A stretch of 64,000 nt of DNA from Sphingomonas sp. TREG-RG-20F-R18-01 (GTDB lineage Bacteria > Pseudomonadota > Alphaproteobacteria > Sphingomonadales > Sphingomonadaceae). The stretch spans positions 1 through 64,000 of the forward strand of contig NZ_JAKNQQ010000005.1 of NCBI RefSeq assembly GCF_022662475.1. Reading direction: 5' to 3'. This document shows positions 28,534 to 38,200 of the stretch, piece after piece. Below the pieces are notes generated by a model. The model made no database searches. It was not told where the DNA came from and worked only from the letters and a program-made list of their open reading frames with translations. Numbering within the stretch: position 1 is the first letter of the stretch; every line of letters begins with the position of its first letter. The translations under genes were made by a program, and so were the position numbers.

Positions 28534-29123
28534 CGGATATGCAGCCTGGCGCCGGCAATCTCGACCTCGCGGTGGCGCAGGTCGATGAGCTCTGCGCGAA
28601 GGTTGGGCTGCAGCAAGCCGGTTTGCCCGTCGCAGCGGGCGAGCACGTTGTCCCGGCGGGAACGACATTGTGGACGTCAAGCTATGCCCGACTGGTTCTG
28701 TGGCCGTGCAGTGCGAGCGACGCTGCGGGCGTTATCGCCGCGGCCCGCGAGGGACAAGGCTGGTTCGACGAGATGCTCGTACGCGGCGAGGCGCAGTCGC
28801 GGGGACCGATCGACGGGTATCTTGTGCTTGCGTTGCCGGCCGCACCGGCAGCGGATGCCAGTGAGGATGTTCGGCGCCTCGAACTGTCGTCGCAGGTTTG
28901 CCGCAAGCATCTCATCTGGCCAGCGGGCGAAGCTGATCCTGAGGAGGCTGCGGGTACGTGGCTGCGCGTGGCCGACGTGACCGTCGTCGGTTTACCTGAC
29001 ACGATGCCGTCGAGTGGTGGCGAACTGGTGTGGCCCAAGATCGACAGTGAAGCCCAAGCGGTTTGGGAAGACCTTACCGCGCTGGGCCTGTCGGCAACGC
29101 TGATCCAGGACGAAACGGCATGA
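28530..29123 (+). CDS. Middle component of the nitrilase-SMC operon
   Basis: A 197-residue protein from ATG 28530, which overlaps the upstream stop by ATGA; the frame before it has no support. It is soluble, with strands around LVLWPCSAS and WLRVADVTVVGLP, and no catalytic motif that I can see. In position and size it matches the middle component of three-component systems with an SMC-like ABC ATPase (ABC-3C), a class described in comparative genomics. I cannot confirm homology from the sequence alone. Confidence 0.6.
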   Translation: MTDMQPGAGNLDLAVAQVDELCAKVGLQQAGLPVAAGEHVVPAGTTLWTSSYARLVLWPCSASDAAGVIAAAREGQGWFDEMLVRGEAQSRGPIDGYLVLALPAAPAADASEDVRRLELSSQVCRKHLIWPAGEADPEEAAGTWLRVADVTVVGLPDTMPSSGGELVWPKIDSEAQAVWEDLTALGLSATLIQDETA

Positions 29124-31987
29124 CGCGCGGCGTCCGCCTTTCTTCGCTTACGGTCGGTGCGTTTCGCGGAATCGGCGAGGTGCTCGAGTTCGATCTGCGC
29201 GCACCGCTGACGCTGGTGTTCGCGCCCAACGGGACCGGCAAGACAACGATGTGCGAAGCGGCGGAGTGGCTGCTGACGGGCCAGGTCGACCGATTGAAGG
29301 ACAAGAAGGATTTCGACGCCAAGGTGTTGCGCTCGAAGTTCACCGGGCCCGAGCACAAGCCGCACGTCGCGGCCAATGTCCGGGTCGGCGGAAAGGCCTA
29401 TCAACTTTCGCGCATCGCCGAGGGCAGCCAATCCCCGGCCGCGTTCGAGATCGACGGGCTCGCGGTGCCGCAGCGGCCGAACGACCTCCTTGCGCTGCTG
29501 GCGCCGGCGGCCGCTGCCAATGAGGCCCATCATCTGACCGCGATCAGTCTACGTCAGCGCTGGCTCAAGGGGACCCGGTTCTTGAGCGCGGAGGCGCTGG
29601 CCGCCTTGGTCGATACGGACGATGAGACGATCGAGCGGCGTACACAGGTCTTTGCCGACCTGTTGGGAATCCGGCATTTGCTTGATGCCGAACGGCAATT
29701 CGAGAAATATGCGGCCGAGCTTTCGTCGCGGCTGCGCGCCCAGGTTCAGCTTACCCAGCAACGCTCGGCCGAGGCCGATGCGATCGAAAAGGAACTCGAC
29801 CGCAATATGTCGCTGGCTACGACGGTGGCGTCGGCGATCGGCGAGGCCGCGCAGGCCGAGGTCCTGCTCAAACCGACGCCTGCGGATATGCCGCCTTCCA
29901 ATTCGCCGTTCCCCGATCGGCTGGAGGCGCTGACAGCACTGCAGCGGCGCGGCCGGCATGAGAACGAGCGCCGGCGTAAAGCCCTAAGCGCGGTCGAGGT
30001 TCGTCGAAGCAGTCGTGCTGCGCTGGAGCAGGCCGTTGCTGCGGCGAAGGCAACAGAGCTTGAGCTTGATGCCGAACTTGCCGAGATGGGCAAGAACGGT
30101 CAGGCCGCTGCTGCCAAGGTCGCCGCGAGCGAAACCGAACGCCAGAGCGTCACCGCGGCGAGCCAAGCGCTCGCGGCGGCCGGTGATCGGCTGGCGCGGC
30201 GGGGCGCCGCGATGCTCTCGATCATTCACCGGGCACCGGTGTTCGATCCTGTCCCCGTCACGCTTGGCGCTCTGCGCGCCGGTTTGCCCGAGACAGGGTG
30301 GACCATAGAAGCGCGCGCCGACCGCCGCGCACTGTTGACTGCCCTTTCTGCCGGATTGGAACAGGCCGATCGAGAGGCCGAACGGTTGCGTCTTCTCGAC
30401 GTCGAGCGCGAGGCTGCCAGCACGGCCACGATCTCCGAAGCGGCGTTCGCTGCCCTGCGGGCCGAGGCTGCCGATGCGGAACGCCGGGCGATAACTGCGA
30501 ACCAGCAACGCGACGCCGCTGCTGCACCCTTGTCCAGACTTCAATCGGCGGCACGCGACCTGCTCGCGCATGACCATGGCCATGCGGCAAGCAGCTGTCC
30601 GGTTTGCGCGCATGACTGGGAGACAGCGGATGCGCTGCGCGCTGCGATCGCAGCGGCGCTTGCGACTATCCCTGAGCTTGCAAGCCAGGCCGAAGCGTTA
30701 GCGCAGGCCGCTACGGAAGCGGCTCGGATAGCGACCGAGAAGCTAAAAACCGCGCAGGCGGCGAATGCCAGGCTCGCAACGCTGGACCGCGAGCGTGCAG
30801 CGCTTGCGGATGCCGCAGAGCGCCGCGCGCTTTCGCTGCAAAATGCCGGACTGCCGGCGTCGGTTTCTGCTGGCGAACTTGGCCTGCAGCGCGCGCGCCT
30901 CGACATCGCCGACGCCTTCGCCGCGCTCAACGAAGAGATTGCGATGGCGCGTCCCATGGTTCCCGCCGACGCGGCCCAGTTGCTCCCGGACCAGGCGCCG
31001 CTGTCCGACCTGGTCGAACGCGTCTTGGCTCAGATCGGCGCACGCGATCATGTGTTGCAGCTTCAACTGGCGGGACTGGCCCGCGACAGCGAGGACGCGA
31101 CAACGCTGCGCGATCGCCTGCGTGCGGAATATGCCGGAATCCAGCAGCGGTTGCGGGACTGTCGCGAGCAGTTGGCGGCGAAGGGAAGCGAGCTGGCCGA
31201 ACTCCAGGCCTTGTGGGACGTCGCCGCACCGGAGCAGTCGTGGAGCGAGGCAGCTTTTGCACAGCTCAAAACCGAGCTGAAGAACGAGCAGGAAAAACTC
31301 GCCCACGCGGAGGCGCATATCGAAGCCGCGCGAGCCGCCTGGACCGCCGAAACGCGCCGCGCGCAATTGACCGCGCTCCGGGCCGCCATGGAACCCGCGC
31401 TAGAGCAGCAGGCGCGGATGACCGCGCGGATTGCCGCTGCGACGCGAGCGCAGGCGATGTTCCAGGATACGTACACCACGATCAGCAAGCGGCAGGTCCA
31501 GGATCTCGCCAAGGTCGTGAATCCGCTGTTCGCGCGCATGCACGCCAACCGGGTCTATGATCGCATCAATCTTGGTGAGGGCAGCGAATTCCTGCACTGG
31601 CTGGCGCATGCCGGCGACGCGCAGCTCGATCCCGGTAAAGACTTCAGCCAGGGGCAGCGACAGGATCTTGCCCTTGCACTCTTCCTGGCACGTGCGCGCA
31701 GCCTCGGCGGCACATTCTTCCTCGATGAGCCGGTGGCGCATCTCGATGACCTAAATCGCGTTGGCTTGCTCGACATTTTGCGCGCCACGGTGCTCGAGGA
31801 AAGCCGTTCGGTTAATCTGGTCATCACCACATCAAGCCGGTCTCTGGCGCGTCATCTAATCGAAAAATTTGCCGGCATAGACACCGTTGAGACGGCGGGA
31901 GGCCTGGTGCGGCCCCTCAGCGTCATTGAGCTGGACGGAAACAGCCGGAGCGGGGTTGAGCTGAAAAATATCTATCCGCTCAATTGA
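29120..31987 (+). CDS. SMC/RecN-like ABC ATPase with zinc hook
   Basis: A 955-residue protein. Walker A is APNGTGKTT at 35-43. Long coiled coils flank a zinc-hook CPVC near 493-496. The C-terminal lobe has a degenerate signature FSQGQRQDL near 840, Walker B GGTFFLDEP near 863 with D-loop AHLDD, and a switch region after NLVITTSS. This is the layout of SbcC/Rad50- or RecN-type DNA-binding ATPases. The start overlaps the upstream gene by ATGA. It is the third gene of the operon, and the island's integrase follows after 225 bases. Confidence 0.8.
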   Translation: MTRGVRLSSLTVGAFRGIGEVLEFDLRAPLTLVFAPNGTGKTTMCEAAEWLLTGQVDRLKDKKDFDAKVLRSKFTGPEHKPHVAANVRVGGKAYQLSRIAEGSQSPAAFEIDGLAVPQRPNDLLALLAPAAAANEAHHLTAISLRQRWLKGTRFLSAEALAALVDTDDETIERRTQVFADLLGIRHLLDAERQFEKYAAELSSRLRAQVQLTQQRSAEADAIEKELDRNMSLATTVASAIGEAAQAEVLLKPTPADMPPSNSPFPDRLEALTALQRRGRHENERRRKALSAVEVRRSSRAALEQAVAAAKATELELDAELAEMGKNGQAAAAKVAASETERQSVTAASQALAAAGDRLARRGAAMLSIIHRAPVFDPVPVTLGALRAGLPETGWTIEARADRRALLTALSAGLEQADREAERLRLLDVEREAASTATISEAAFAALRAEAADAERRAITANQQRDAAAAPLSRLQSAARDLLAHDHGHAASSCPVCAHDWETADALRAAIAAALATIPELASQAEALAQAATEAARIATEKLKTAQAANARLATLDRERAALADAAERRALSLQNAGLPASVSAGELGLQRARLDIADAFAALNEEIAMARPMVPADAAQLLPDQAPLSDLVERVLAQIGARDHVLQLQLAGLARDSEDATTLRDRLRAEYAGIQQRLRDCREQLAAKGSELAELQALWDVAAPEQSWSEAAFAQLKTELKNEQEKLAHAEAHIEAARAAWTAETRRAQLTALRAAMEPALEQQARMTARIAAATRAQAMFQDTYTTISKRQVQDLAKVVNPLFARMHANRVYDRINLGEGSEFLHWLAHAGDAQLDPGKDFSQGQRQDLALALFLARARSLGGTFFLDEPVAHLDDLNRVGLLDILRATVLEESRSVNLVITTSSRSLARHLIEKFAGIDTVETAGGLVRPLSVIELDGNSRSGVELKNIYPLN

Positions 31988-32212
31988 ACTATTTCGATAT
32001 CGTAACCTGCCGCGTGGTCTTCGCGGACCGTCGGCTTTGATTGGAGCGATCAGCAGATATTGTCGGGATCAGACATTCGTCTGCGAAAATGCGATCGGCC
32101 GGCCTTGGTCAACAGCGGTCGGAAGCAATCTTTTCATTGAACGGCGGCGATCCTACGCTGGCTCCCCGAAACCGATCAGTCAGGAAACCGGGCTCAATTT
32201 CCGACACAAGAG

Positions 32213-33430
32213 TCACGCCCGCTTGCGAAATTTCCCGTTGATCACTTTTCCGCCCGCTCGAAGTTGGTCGAGATAATCCGACCACCATTGCGCCATTTTC
32301 ACGCGCTCTGCCCAATGCGCTCCGCGATGATATGCGGCGCGCACCTTGTCGCTCTCGCCGTGAGCGAGGGCGCGTTCAATAGCGTCAGGATGCCAAAGGC
32401 CGCATTCGTTGAGCAAGGTGCTGGCCGTGGCGCGAAAGCCGTGACTAGTCATCTGGTCGTGCTCGTAACCCAGCCGGCGCAGCGCGATGTTGAGCGTGTT
32501 CTCACAGATCGAACGCTTCGTTGTGTGCAACGCCGGAAACAGGAATTCGCTCGGTCGGCTTAACGACCGCAGTTCTTGTAGAAGATAGAGGGACTGGCGC
32601 GAAAGCGGCACCGTATGAGCCTGCTTCATCTTCATGCGCTCGGCAGGGATACGCCAAACCTTGTCGGCGAAGTCGATCTCATTCCACTTGCCCTGGCGCA
32701 ATTCTCCGGGCCGCAAAAAGACGTGCGGCGCAAGACGCAACGCAAACCGCGTTTCGGGGCGGCCGCTATAGTCCTCGATCGCCCGCAGGAGCTCGCCGAC
32801 CTTCAGCGGCTCGACGATCGCCGCATGATGCTTGACGCGCGGCACGGTGAGAGCACCCCTTAGAATGTCGGCGGGATTGCGATCAACGCGCAGCGTCGCG
32901 AAGCCGTAGCGGAACACGCGGCCGGCGAACGAACGCAAGCGCAGCGCCGTTTCGTGATGGCCCCGGCGCTCGACGCGTTTTAGCACGTCCAGCAACTCGT
33001 GGGGTGTGATCGCAGCGATGGGCCGTTTGGCGATCCCGTCGAGCAGTTCGAGGAACCAGCGGGCTTTCTTGACGGTGGCAGGGGATTTCCCCTCGCGCTC
33101 CATCTTCTGGATGAATTCCTCGGCGACCACCGCAAACGTCGTTGCGGCGGCAAGTTCGTCCTTGATGCGGCGCTGCCGCTTTTCCTCGACGGGATCGATC
33201 CCGTCGACGATTTCGCCGCGAAGCTCGTCCCGCTTTTTTCGGGCGTCCTTGAGCGATACGTCCGGAAACGTCCCGAGCGACATTTTGCGCTCGACGCCGA
33301 GCACCTTGTAGCGAAATCGCCAGAGGAGCGCGCCGGTTGGCTGGACCAAAAGAAACAGCCCATCGGAGTCGGGAACCTTGAATGGGCGCGTTGCGGGTTT
33401 GAGCGCACGGATCTGAACGGTCGTCAGCAC
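32213..33430 (-). CDS. int: Tyrosine recombinase/integrase of the island
   Basis: A 405-residue P4-type integrase. The N-terminal arm-binding domain starts MLTTVQIRALKPATRPFKVPDSDGLFL. The catalytic domain shows HVFLRPGELR (first Arg), HGFRATAS (H-x-x-R) and AAYHRG near residue 370 (Tyr). It would recombine the island at tRNA-Thr. The start is GTG at 33430, with GAGGAGG upstream. The longer frame to 33535 covers the operator-like repeats and is not preferred. It lies beside its target, as P4-type integrases usually do. Confidence 0.9.
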   Translation of the reverse strand: MLTTVQIRALKPATRPFKVPDSDGLFLLVQPTGALLWRFRYKVLGVERKMSLGTFPDVSLKDARKKRDELRGEIVDGIDPVEEKRQRRIKDELAAATTFAVVAEEFIQKMEREGKSPATVKKARWFLELLDGIAKRPIAAITPHELLDVLKRVERRGHHETALRLRSFAGRVFRYGFATLRVDRNPADILRGALTVPRVKHHAAIVEPLKVGELLRAIEDYSGRPETRFALRLAPHVFLRPGELRQGKWNEIDFADKVWRIPAERMKMKQAHTVPLSRQSLYLLQELRSLSRPSEFLFPALHTTKRSICENTLNIALRRLGYEHDQMTSHGFRATASTLLNECGLWHPDAIERALAHGESDKVRAAYHRGAHWAERVKMAQWWSDYLDQLRAGGKVINGKFRKRA

Positions 33431-33480
33431 GGTGGACCACGCCTCCTCAAAATACCGTGGTCCACCAATTCGTGGTCCAC
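33431..33480. promoter_or_regulatory. GTGGTCCACC repeats at the integrase start
   Basis: Three copies of one element lie here: 33431-33441 (inverted), 33455-33466 and 33471-33480, sharing CGTGGTCCAC. They surround the ribosome site of the integrase gene. They could be an autoregulatory operator or arm-type recombinase sites, and related half-sites occur at 80-101 at the far end of the island. Confidence 0.55.
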
Positions 33481-33539
33481 TTTGAGTGATCCTTAGCGGA
33501 ACAAAGTGAGATTTCGCGGGATCAACAGGAGGCAATATA

Positions 33540-33555
33540 CCGCAGATTTCTGCGG
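33540..33555. terminator. Inverted repeat downstream of tRNA-Thr
   Basis: CCGCAGATTTCTGCGG is a perfect inverted repeat with 7-bp arms, between the tRNA 3' end and the integrase. T-rich sequence follows it on the plus strand and TATATT on the minus strand. It may end tRNA transcription or be bound by a recombination protein. Confidence 0.45.
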
Positions 33556-33581
33556 TTTTCTACAATGTTCTCAATGTGTTC

Positions 33582-33657
33582 TGGTGCCGCTTACAGGACT
33601 CGAACCTGTGACCCCCGCATTACGAATGCGATGCTCTACCAACTGAGCTAAAGCGGC
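33582..33657 (-). tRNA. tRNA-Thr (CGT)
   Basis: A complete cloverleaf on the minus strand. The acceptor stem is GCCGCTT paired with AAGCGGC, the D-arm TAGCTCAGTTGGTAGAGC, the anticodon loop TTCGTAA with anticodon CGT, and the T-arm has GGTTCGAGTCC. The CCA is encoded (33582-33584). Its 3' end is the right att site of the island, and the gene is intact. Confidence 0.95.
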
Positions 33658-33844
33658 ATGCACGATGTCGGATCGACGATCGTGGAGGCGGGCGCTTATC
33701 AAATCGAATTCGGGATGGCAAGCCGAGAGCGCAATCTCGGGAAGATTTCTGGCTTCTGCCCATCCCTTTACCGGACGTTTACCACGCAGGGCGCATAAGG
33801 TCGGGCAGTAACGGCCCCGTCGGGCCAGATAGGGCGTTTGCGCA

Positions 33845-35176
33845 ATGGATAGTGTTCACGACTTCGAGGATGATCGGATCGGCGCCGAGGATCCCGGTCG
33901 CGGCGCGCAGGACGCGGGCAGCGACGATCTGGCGGAAGCGCAGATCGACGTCGGCACCGACGAACGCCGCATGCACGTCCGCGCGTATAATTACTGGGTT
34001 TCGCTGCTGGGCGGGCGGGGATATCCCTCGATCAACGATCTCGATCCCGGGACCATCGCGGACTTTGGCCCACATAGCGTGCTTCTGGATTTCACACAGG
34101 GCATCGAAAACCCCGCAATCGCCTATCTCGGGCGCGCGCTGCGCGACGAATGTTCGCTCGACGCTGGCACGACCCATATCGCGCAGGTGCCGAGCCGCTC
34201 GCTCCTGTCGCGCCTGACCGACCATTATCTGCAGATCATCGCCAATCGCTCGCCGATCGGGTTCGAGGCGGAGTTCGTCAGCACGCGCGGGCACAACACG
34301 CTGTACCGCGGCATCCTGATGCCGTTCTCCTCCGACGAGGATACGATCGACTTCATCTACGGAGTGATCAACTGGAAGGAACTGGTCGACGCGGAGATGC
34401 AGGCCCGCCTCCACGCGGAGATCGAGGCGGCTCGGGGCGCACCCAAGCCCGTCGCGACCGCCCCCATCTGGGCCGATGGCCCCAGCGGCGGGTTCGACGA
34501 CCTGGTCGAGGACGACGACCGCGCCGACGATGCACGCGCTGGCCAGCCATCCGATCCGGAAGACGCCGCCGACGTCGCGTCTCAGCGCGAGGACAGCCTT
34601 GCCGACCGGTTGCTGCTGGCACAGCAGACCGCGGCCACGCTGCGTGCGGCAGATACCCGCAGCCGCGCCGCCCTGTACCGCGCCCTCGCCCGCGCGCATG
34701 ATTTCGCGGCGGCGGCGGATGCCGATCCCCAGGGGTATGACGCCTTGCTGAAGCACGCGCGCATCCCGGTGCAGCTGCGCGCGCCGATGACCCCGGTGGT
34801 CAAGCTCGTCTTCGGCACCGACTATGACAAGACGCGCCTGACCGAATATGCCGCCGTCCTCGCATATGCGCGCCGTACCGGCGTACCGGCCGGCGGGCTG
34901 CAGGCATTTCTCGAGTCGCAGGACGGCGGGATCAAGGCCGTGGTAAAGGCCGAGCGGCTGGCGCGCGCGCCGGTCGCGAGCCCGCGGTCCAGCCCTTCCG
35001 TCCAGCTCGCCAAGCGTCCCACGCTCGCCAGTGTCACCATGCAGACCACGTCGCCCGAAGGGGATTACGTCTTGCTCCTCGCGCGGTCGGGCCATCCGGG
35101 AACCCTCGACATCATCGCGACGATCACAGACGATTCCGCGCTGACCGAGCGCGCAATGCGCCGCGCGATCAGCTGA
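33845..35176 (+). CDS. PAS-domain protein
   Basis: A 443-residue protein. Residues 40-190 look like the PAS fold of a family widespread in sphingomonads: YNYWVSLLGGRGYPSINDLDP, then VLLDFTQGIENPAIAYLGRAL and a C-terminal strand MPFSSDEDTIDFIYGVINW. A helical region follows and the end is strand-rich. No kinase or output domain is seen. It is the first chromosomal gene beside the tRNA. What it senses is unknown. The gdh gene follows after a short gap on the same strand. Confidence 0.7.
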   Translation: MDSVHDFEDDRIGAEDPGRGAQDAGSDDLAEAQIDVGTDERRMHVRAYNYWVSLLGGRGYPSINDLDPGTIADFGPHSVLLDFTQGIENPAIAYLGRALRDECSLDAGTTHIAQVPSRSLLSRLTDHYLQIIANRSPIGFEAEFVSTRGHNTLYRGILMPFSSDEDTIDFIYGVINWKELVDAEMQARLHAEIEAARGAPKPVATAPIWADGPSGGFDDLVEDDDRADDARAGQPSDPEDAADVASQREDSLADRLLLAQQTAATLRAADTRSRAALYRALARAHDFAAAADADPQGYDALLKHARIPVQLRAPMTPVVKLVFGTDYDKTRLTEYAAVLAYARRTGVPAGGLQAFLESQDGGIKAVVKAERLARAPVASPRSSPSVQLAKRPTLASVTMQTTSPEGDYVLLLARSGHPGTLDIIATITDDSALTERAMRRAIS

Positions 35177-35234
35177 ATTTGCTGCACCGCCACAAGTCTT
35201 GAGGTCGCGCGGCGACCGGCGCATAGGGGCCCGC

Positions 35235-38200
35235 ATGCCTAAGACCACGCTGAAATCGCTGTCGGATGCGCTTGCCGTCCGTCTCACCAAAGGTGCACTT
35301 CCCGGGGAGTTGCAGGGCTTCGGGGAGGCCGAGCGCGCTACCGCCGCCAGCTTCGTCGCCGCCACCGCCGAGCGGCGCGCGCCCGCCACCGCGACGATCG
35401 CGCTCGAGCCGCTCCCGGCAACCGACCCGCGCCGCCTGATGCGGCTCGCGATCGTCAACGACGACATGCCCTTTCTGGTGGATTCGATCGCGGCGACGAT
35501 CGGAGCGCACGACATTTCGATCGACCGGATCATCCATCCGGTGCTGCGCGTGACGCGCGATACGGACGGCGCGCTGACCGAGGTCGACGAGGGTGCCGCC
35601 GAATCGATGATCTATATCGAGCTCGAACGCGTCGATGCGCGCGAGCGGCGCGAGCTCGTCACCGATCTCGCCAAGAACCTTGCGGACGTCCGTGCGGCGG
35701 TCGGCGACTGGCATGCGCTGCAGGACGCGCTGTCGGCGGATATCGCGACGCTCCCCGAGGGCGAGGGAAGCGCGCTGCTCGCCTGGCTGCTCGACCGCAA
35801 CATGACCTTGCTCGGGCACCAGACGTGGTCGGGAACAGGGTCGAACGATGCGGCGACCGAAGCGCAGGCGCTCGGCATCGCGCGCAATCCGCAGCCCGTG
35901 CCGATCCTCGCCGAAGCGTCGCGCAGTCTTGCGATGCGCTGGTTCGAGGATGGCGGCGAGGCGCCGCTGCTGCTCAAGTCCAACCTCATCTCGGGCGTCC
36001 ACCGGCAGGTGCCGCTCGATCTCGCTCTCGTCCCGCTGCGCGATGGCGCGCGCGTGGCCGGCCTGTCGATCCACGCCGGATTGTGGACCAGCGCCGCGCT
36101 GGGCGCGGCGCCCGAGGACGTGCCGGTCCTGCGCGCGCGGCTCGCTGCGCTGGAGGCCAAGTTCGGGTTCGACCCCAAGGGCCATACCGGCAAGGCGCTG
36201 ACGCATGCGCTCGCCGCACTGCCGCACGACCTGATCACCGGCTTCACGCCCGAGGCGCTCGAGGATGTCGCACTCACCGCCATGTCGCTGGCGGATCGTC
36301 CACGGCCCAAGCTGGTGCTGGTGCGCAGCACGCTCGGGCGGCATCTGTTCGCGTTCGTGTGGCTGCCGCGCGACGACCTCACCACCGCGCGGCGGATCGC
36401 GATCGGCGACATGCTCGCCCAGGCGGCGAACGCAAGCGTGCTCAACTGGTCGATCGCGGTCGACGATACGATCGCGCTGATCCGCTTCACGCTCGATCTG
36501 CGCGAAGGCGGCGTGCTGCCCCAGACCGAGGCGCTCGACACGCGGATCGCGCGGATGGTGCGCGGCTGGGTTCCCGCGGTCGAGGCGGCGCTGGTGGAGC
36601 AGACCGACGCCGCGCGCGCGGCACGCCTTGCGCTCAGACATGCCGCGAGCTTCCCGCAGGGGTATCGCAGCGCCAACACCGCTGAGGAAGCCGCGCGGGA
36701 CATCGTGCGGCTGGCGCGGCTGGAAAACCCCGGCGATCGCTCGGTCCGGCTGTACCGCGACGAGCGCGGTGCGACCCGGCTCAAGATCTACCGCGAGGGC
36801 GGCGCGCTCGCGCTGTCGGACGCAGTGCCGGTGCTCGAGAATTTCGGCTTCCGCGTCATCGAGGAACTCCCCACCGCGCTGCTCGGTGACGAACAGGGGT
36901 TCGTCCACGAATTCCTCGTCGAGATGGGCGGGACCGTTCCCGATGCGACGCTGCTGGAGGACGCGATCCGCGCGGTGCTCGAGAATCGCGCCGAGAATGA
37001 TGCGTTCAACCGGCTGATCGTCGATGCCGGGCTGTCCTCGGAATCGGTGCTGCTGTTCCGTGCGTGGTTCCGCTATCTGCGGCAGGCCGGGCTGACCTAT
37101 GGTCTCGTCACCGTGGTCGATGCGCTCCGGCGCGCGCCGAAGGTCGCCGCCGCGCTGATCGAGCGGTTTACCGCCGCGCACGATCCGAAGCGTGATCGTT
37201 CGGGGATCGAAGCCGCCGATGCCGCGATCGATGCTGGGCTCGATGCCGTGTCCGCGATCGACGACGACCGTATCCTGCGCTCGCTGCGCAGCGTGATCGC
37301 CGCGACGCTCCGGACCAATGCGTTCGCGCCCGCAGGGCAGGTCGCGCTGGCGTTCAAGCTCGACAGCCATCTCATTCCCGGCCTCCCCGCGCCCGTTCCG
37401 TGGCGCGAGATGTGGGTCTATTCCGCACGGATCGAGGGCATCCATCTGCGCGCCGGCCCGGTCGCGCGTGGTGGCCTGCGATGGTCCGACCGGCGCGACG
37501 ACTTCCGCACCGAGATCCTCGGGCTGATGAAGGCGCAGCGCGTCAAGAACGCGGTGATCGTGCCGACCGGCGCGAAGGGCGGCTTCTATCCCAAGCAGCT
37601 TCCGCCCGCGTCGAACCGCGATGCGTGGCTCGCCGAGGGGACCGAAAGCTACCGCGTGTTCATCCGCACCCTGCTGTCGATCACCGACAACATCGTCGAG
37701 GGTGCTGTCGTGCACCCGCAGGACGTCGTCGTGCATGACGGCGAGGATCCCTATTTCGTCGTCGCCGCCGACAAGGGCACCGCGACCTTCTCCGACGTCG
37801 CCAATGCGATCGCGCTCGAGCACGGCTTCTGGCTGGGCGACGCGTTCGCGAGCGGCGGGTCGGTCGGCTATGACCATAAGGCGATGGGAATCACCGCCAA
37901 GGGCGCGTGGGTCAGCGTCCAGCGCCACTTCGCCGAGCGCGGGACCGACGTCCAGACGCAGCCGATCCGCGTCGTCGGGTGCGGCGACATGTCGGGCGAC
38001 GTGTTCGGCAACGGCATGTTGCTGAGCGCGGAGCTCAAGATCGTCGCGGCGTTCGACCACCGCCATATCTTCCTCGACCCCAACCCCGACCCCGCCGCGT
38101 CGTTCGCGGAGCGCACGCGGATGTTCGCGCTGCCGCGCTCGAGCTGGGCGGATTATGACGGGTCGCTGATCTCCACGGGCGGCGGGGTGTTCCCGCGCAC

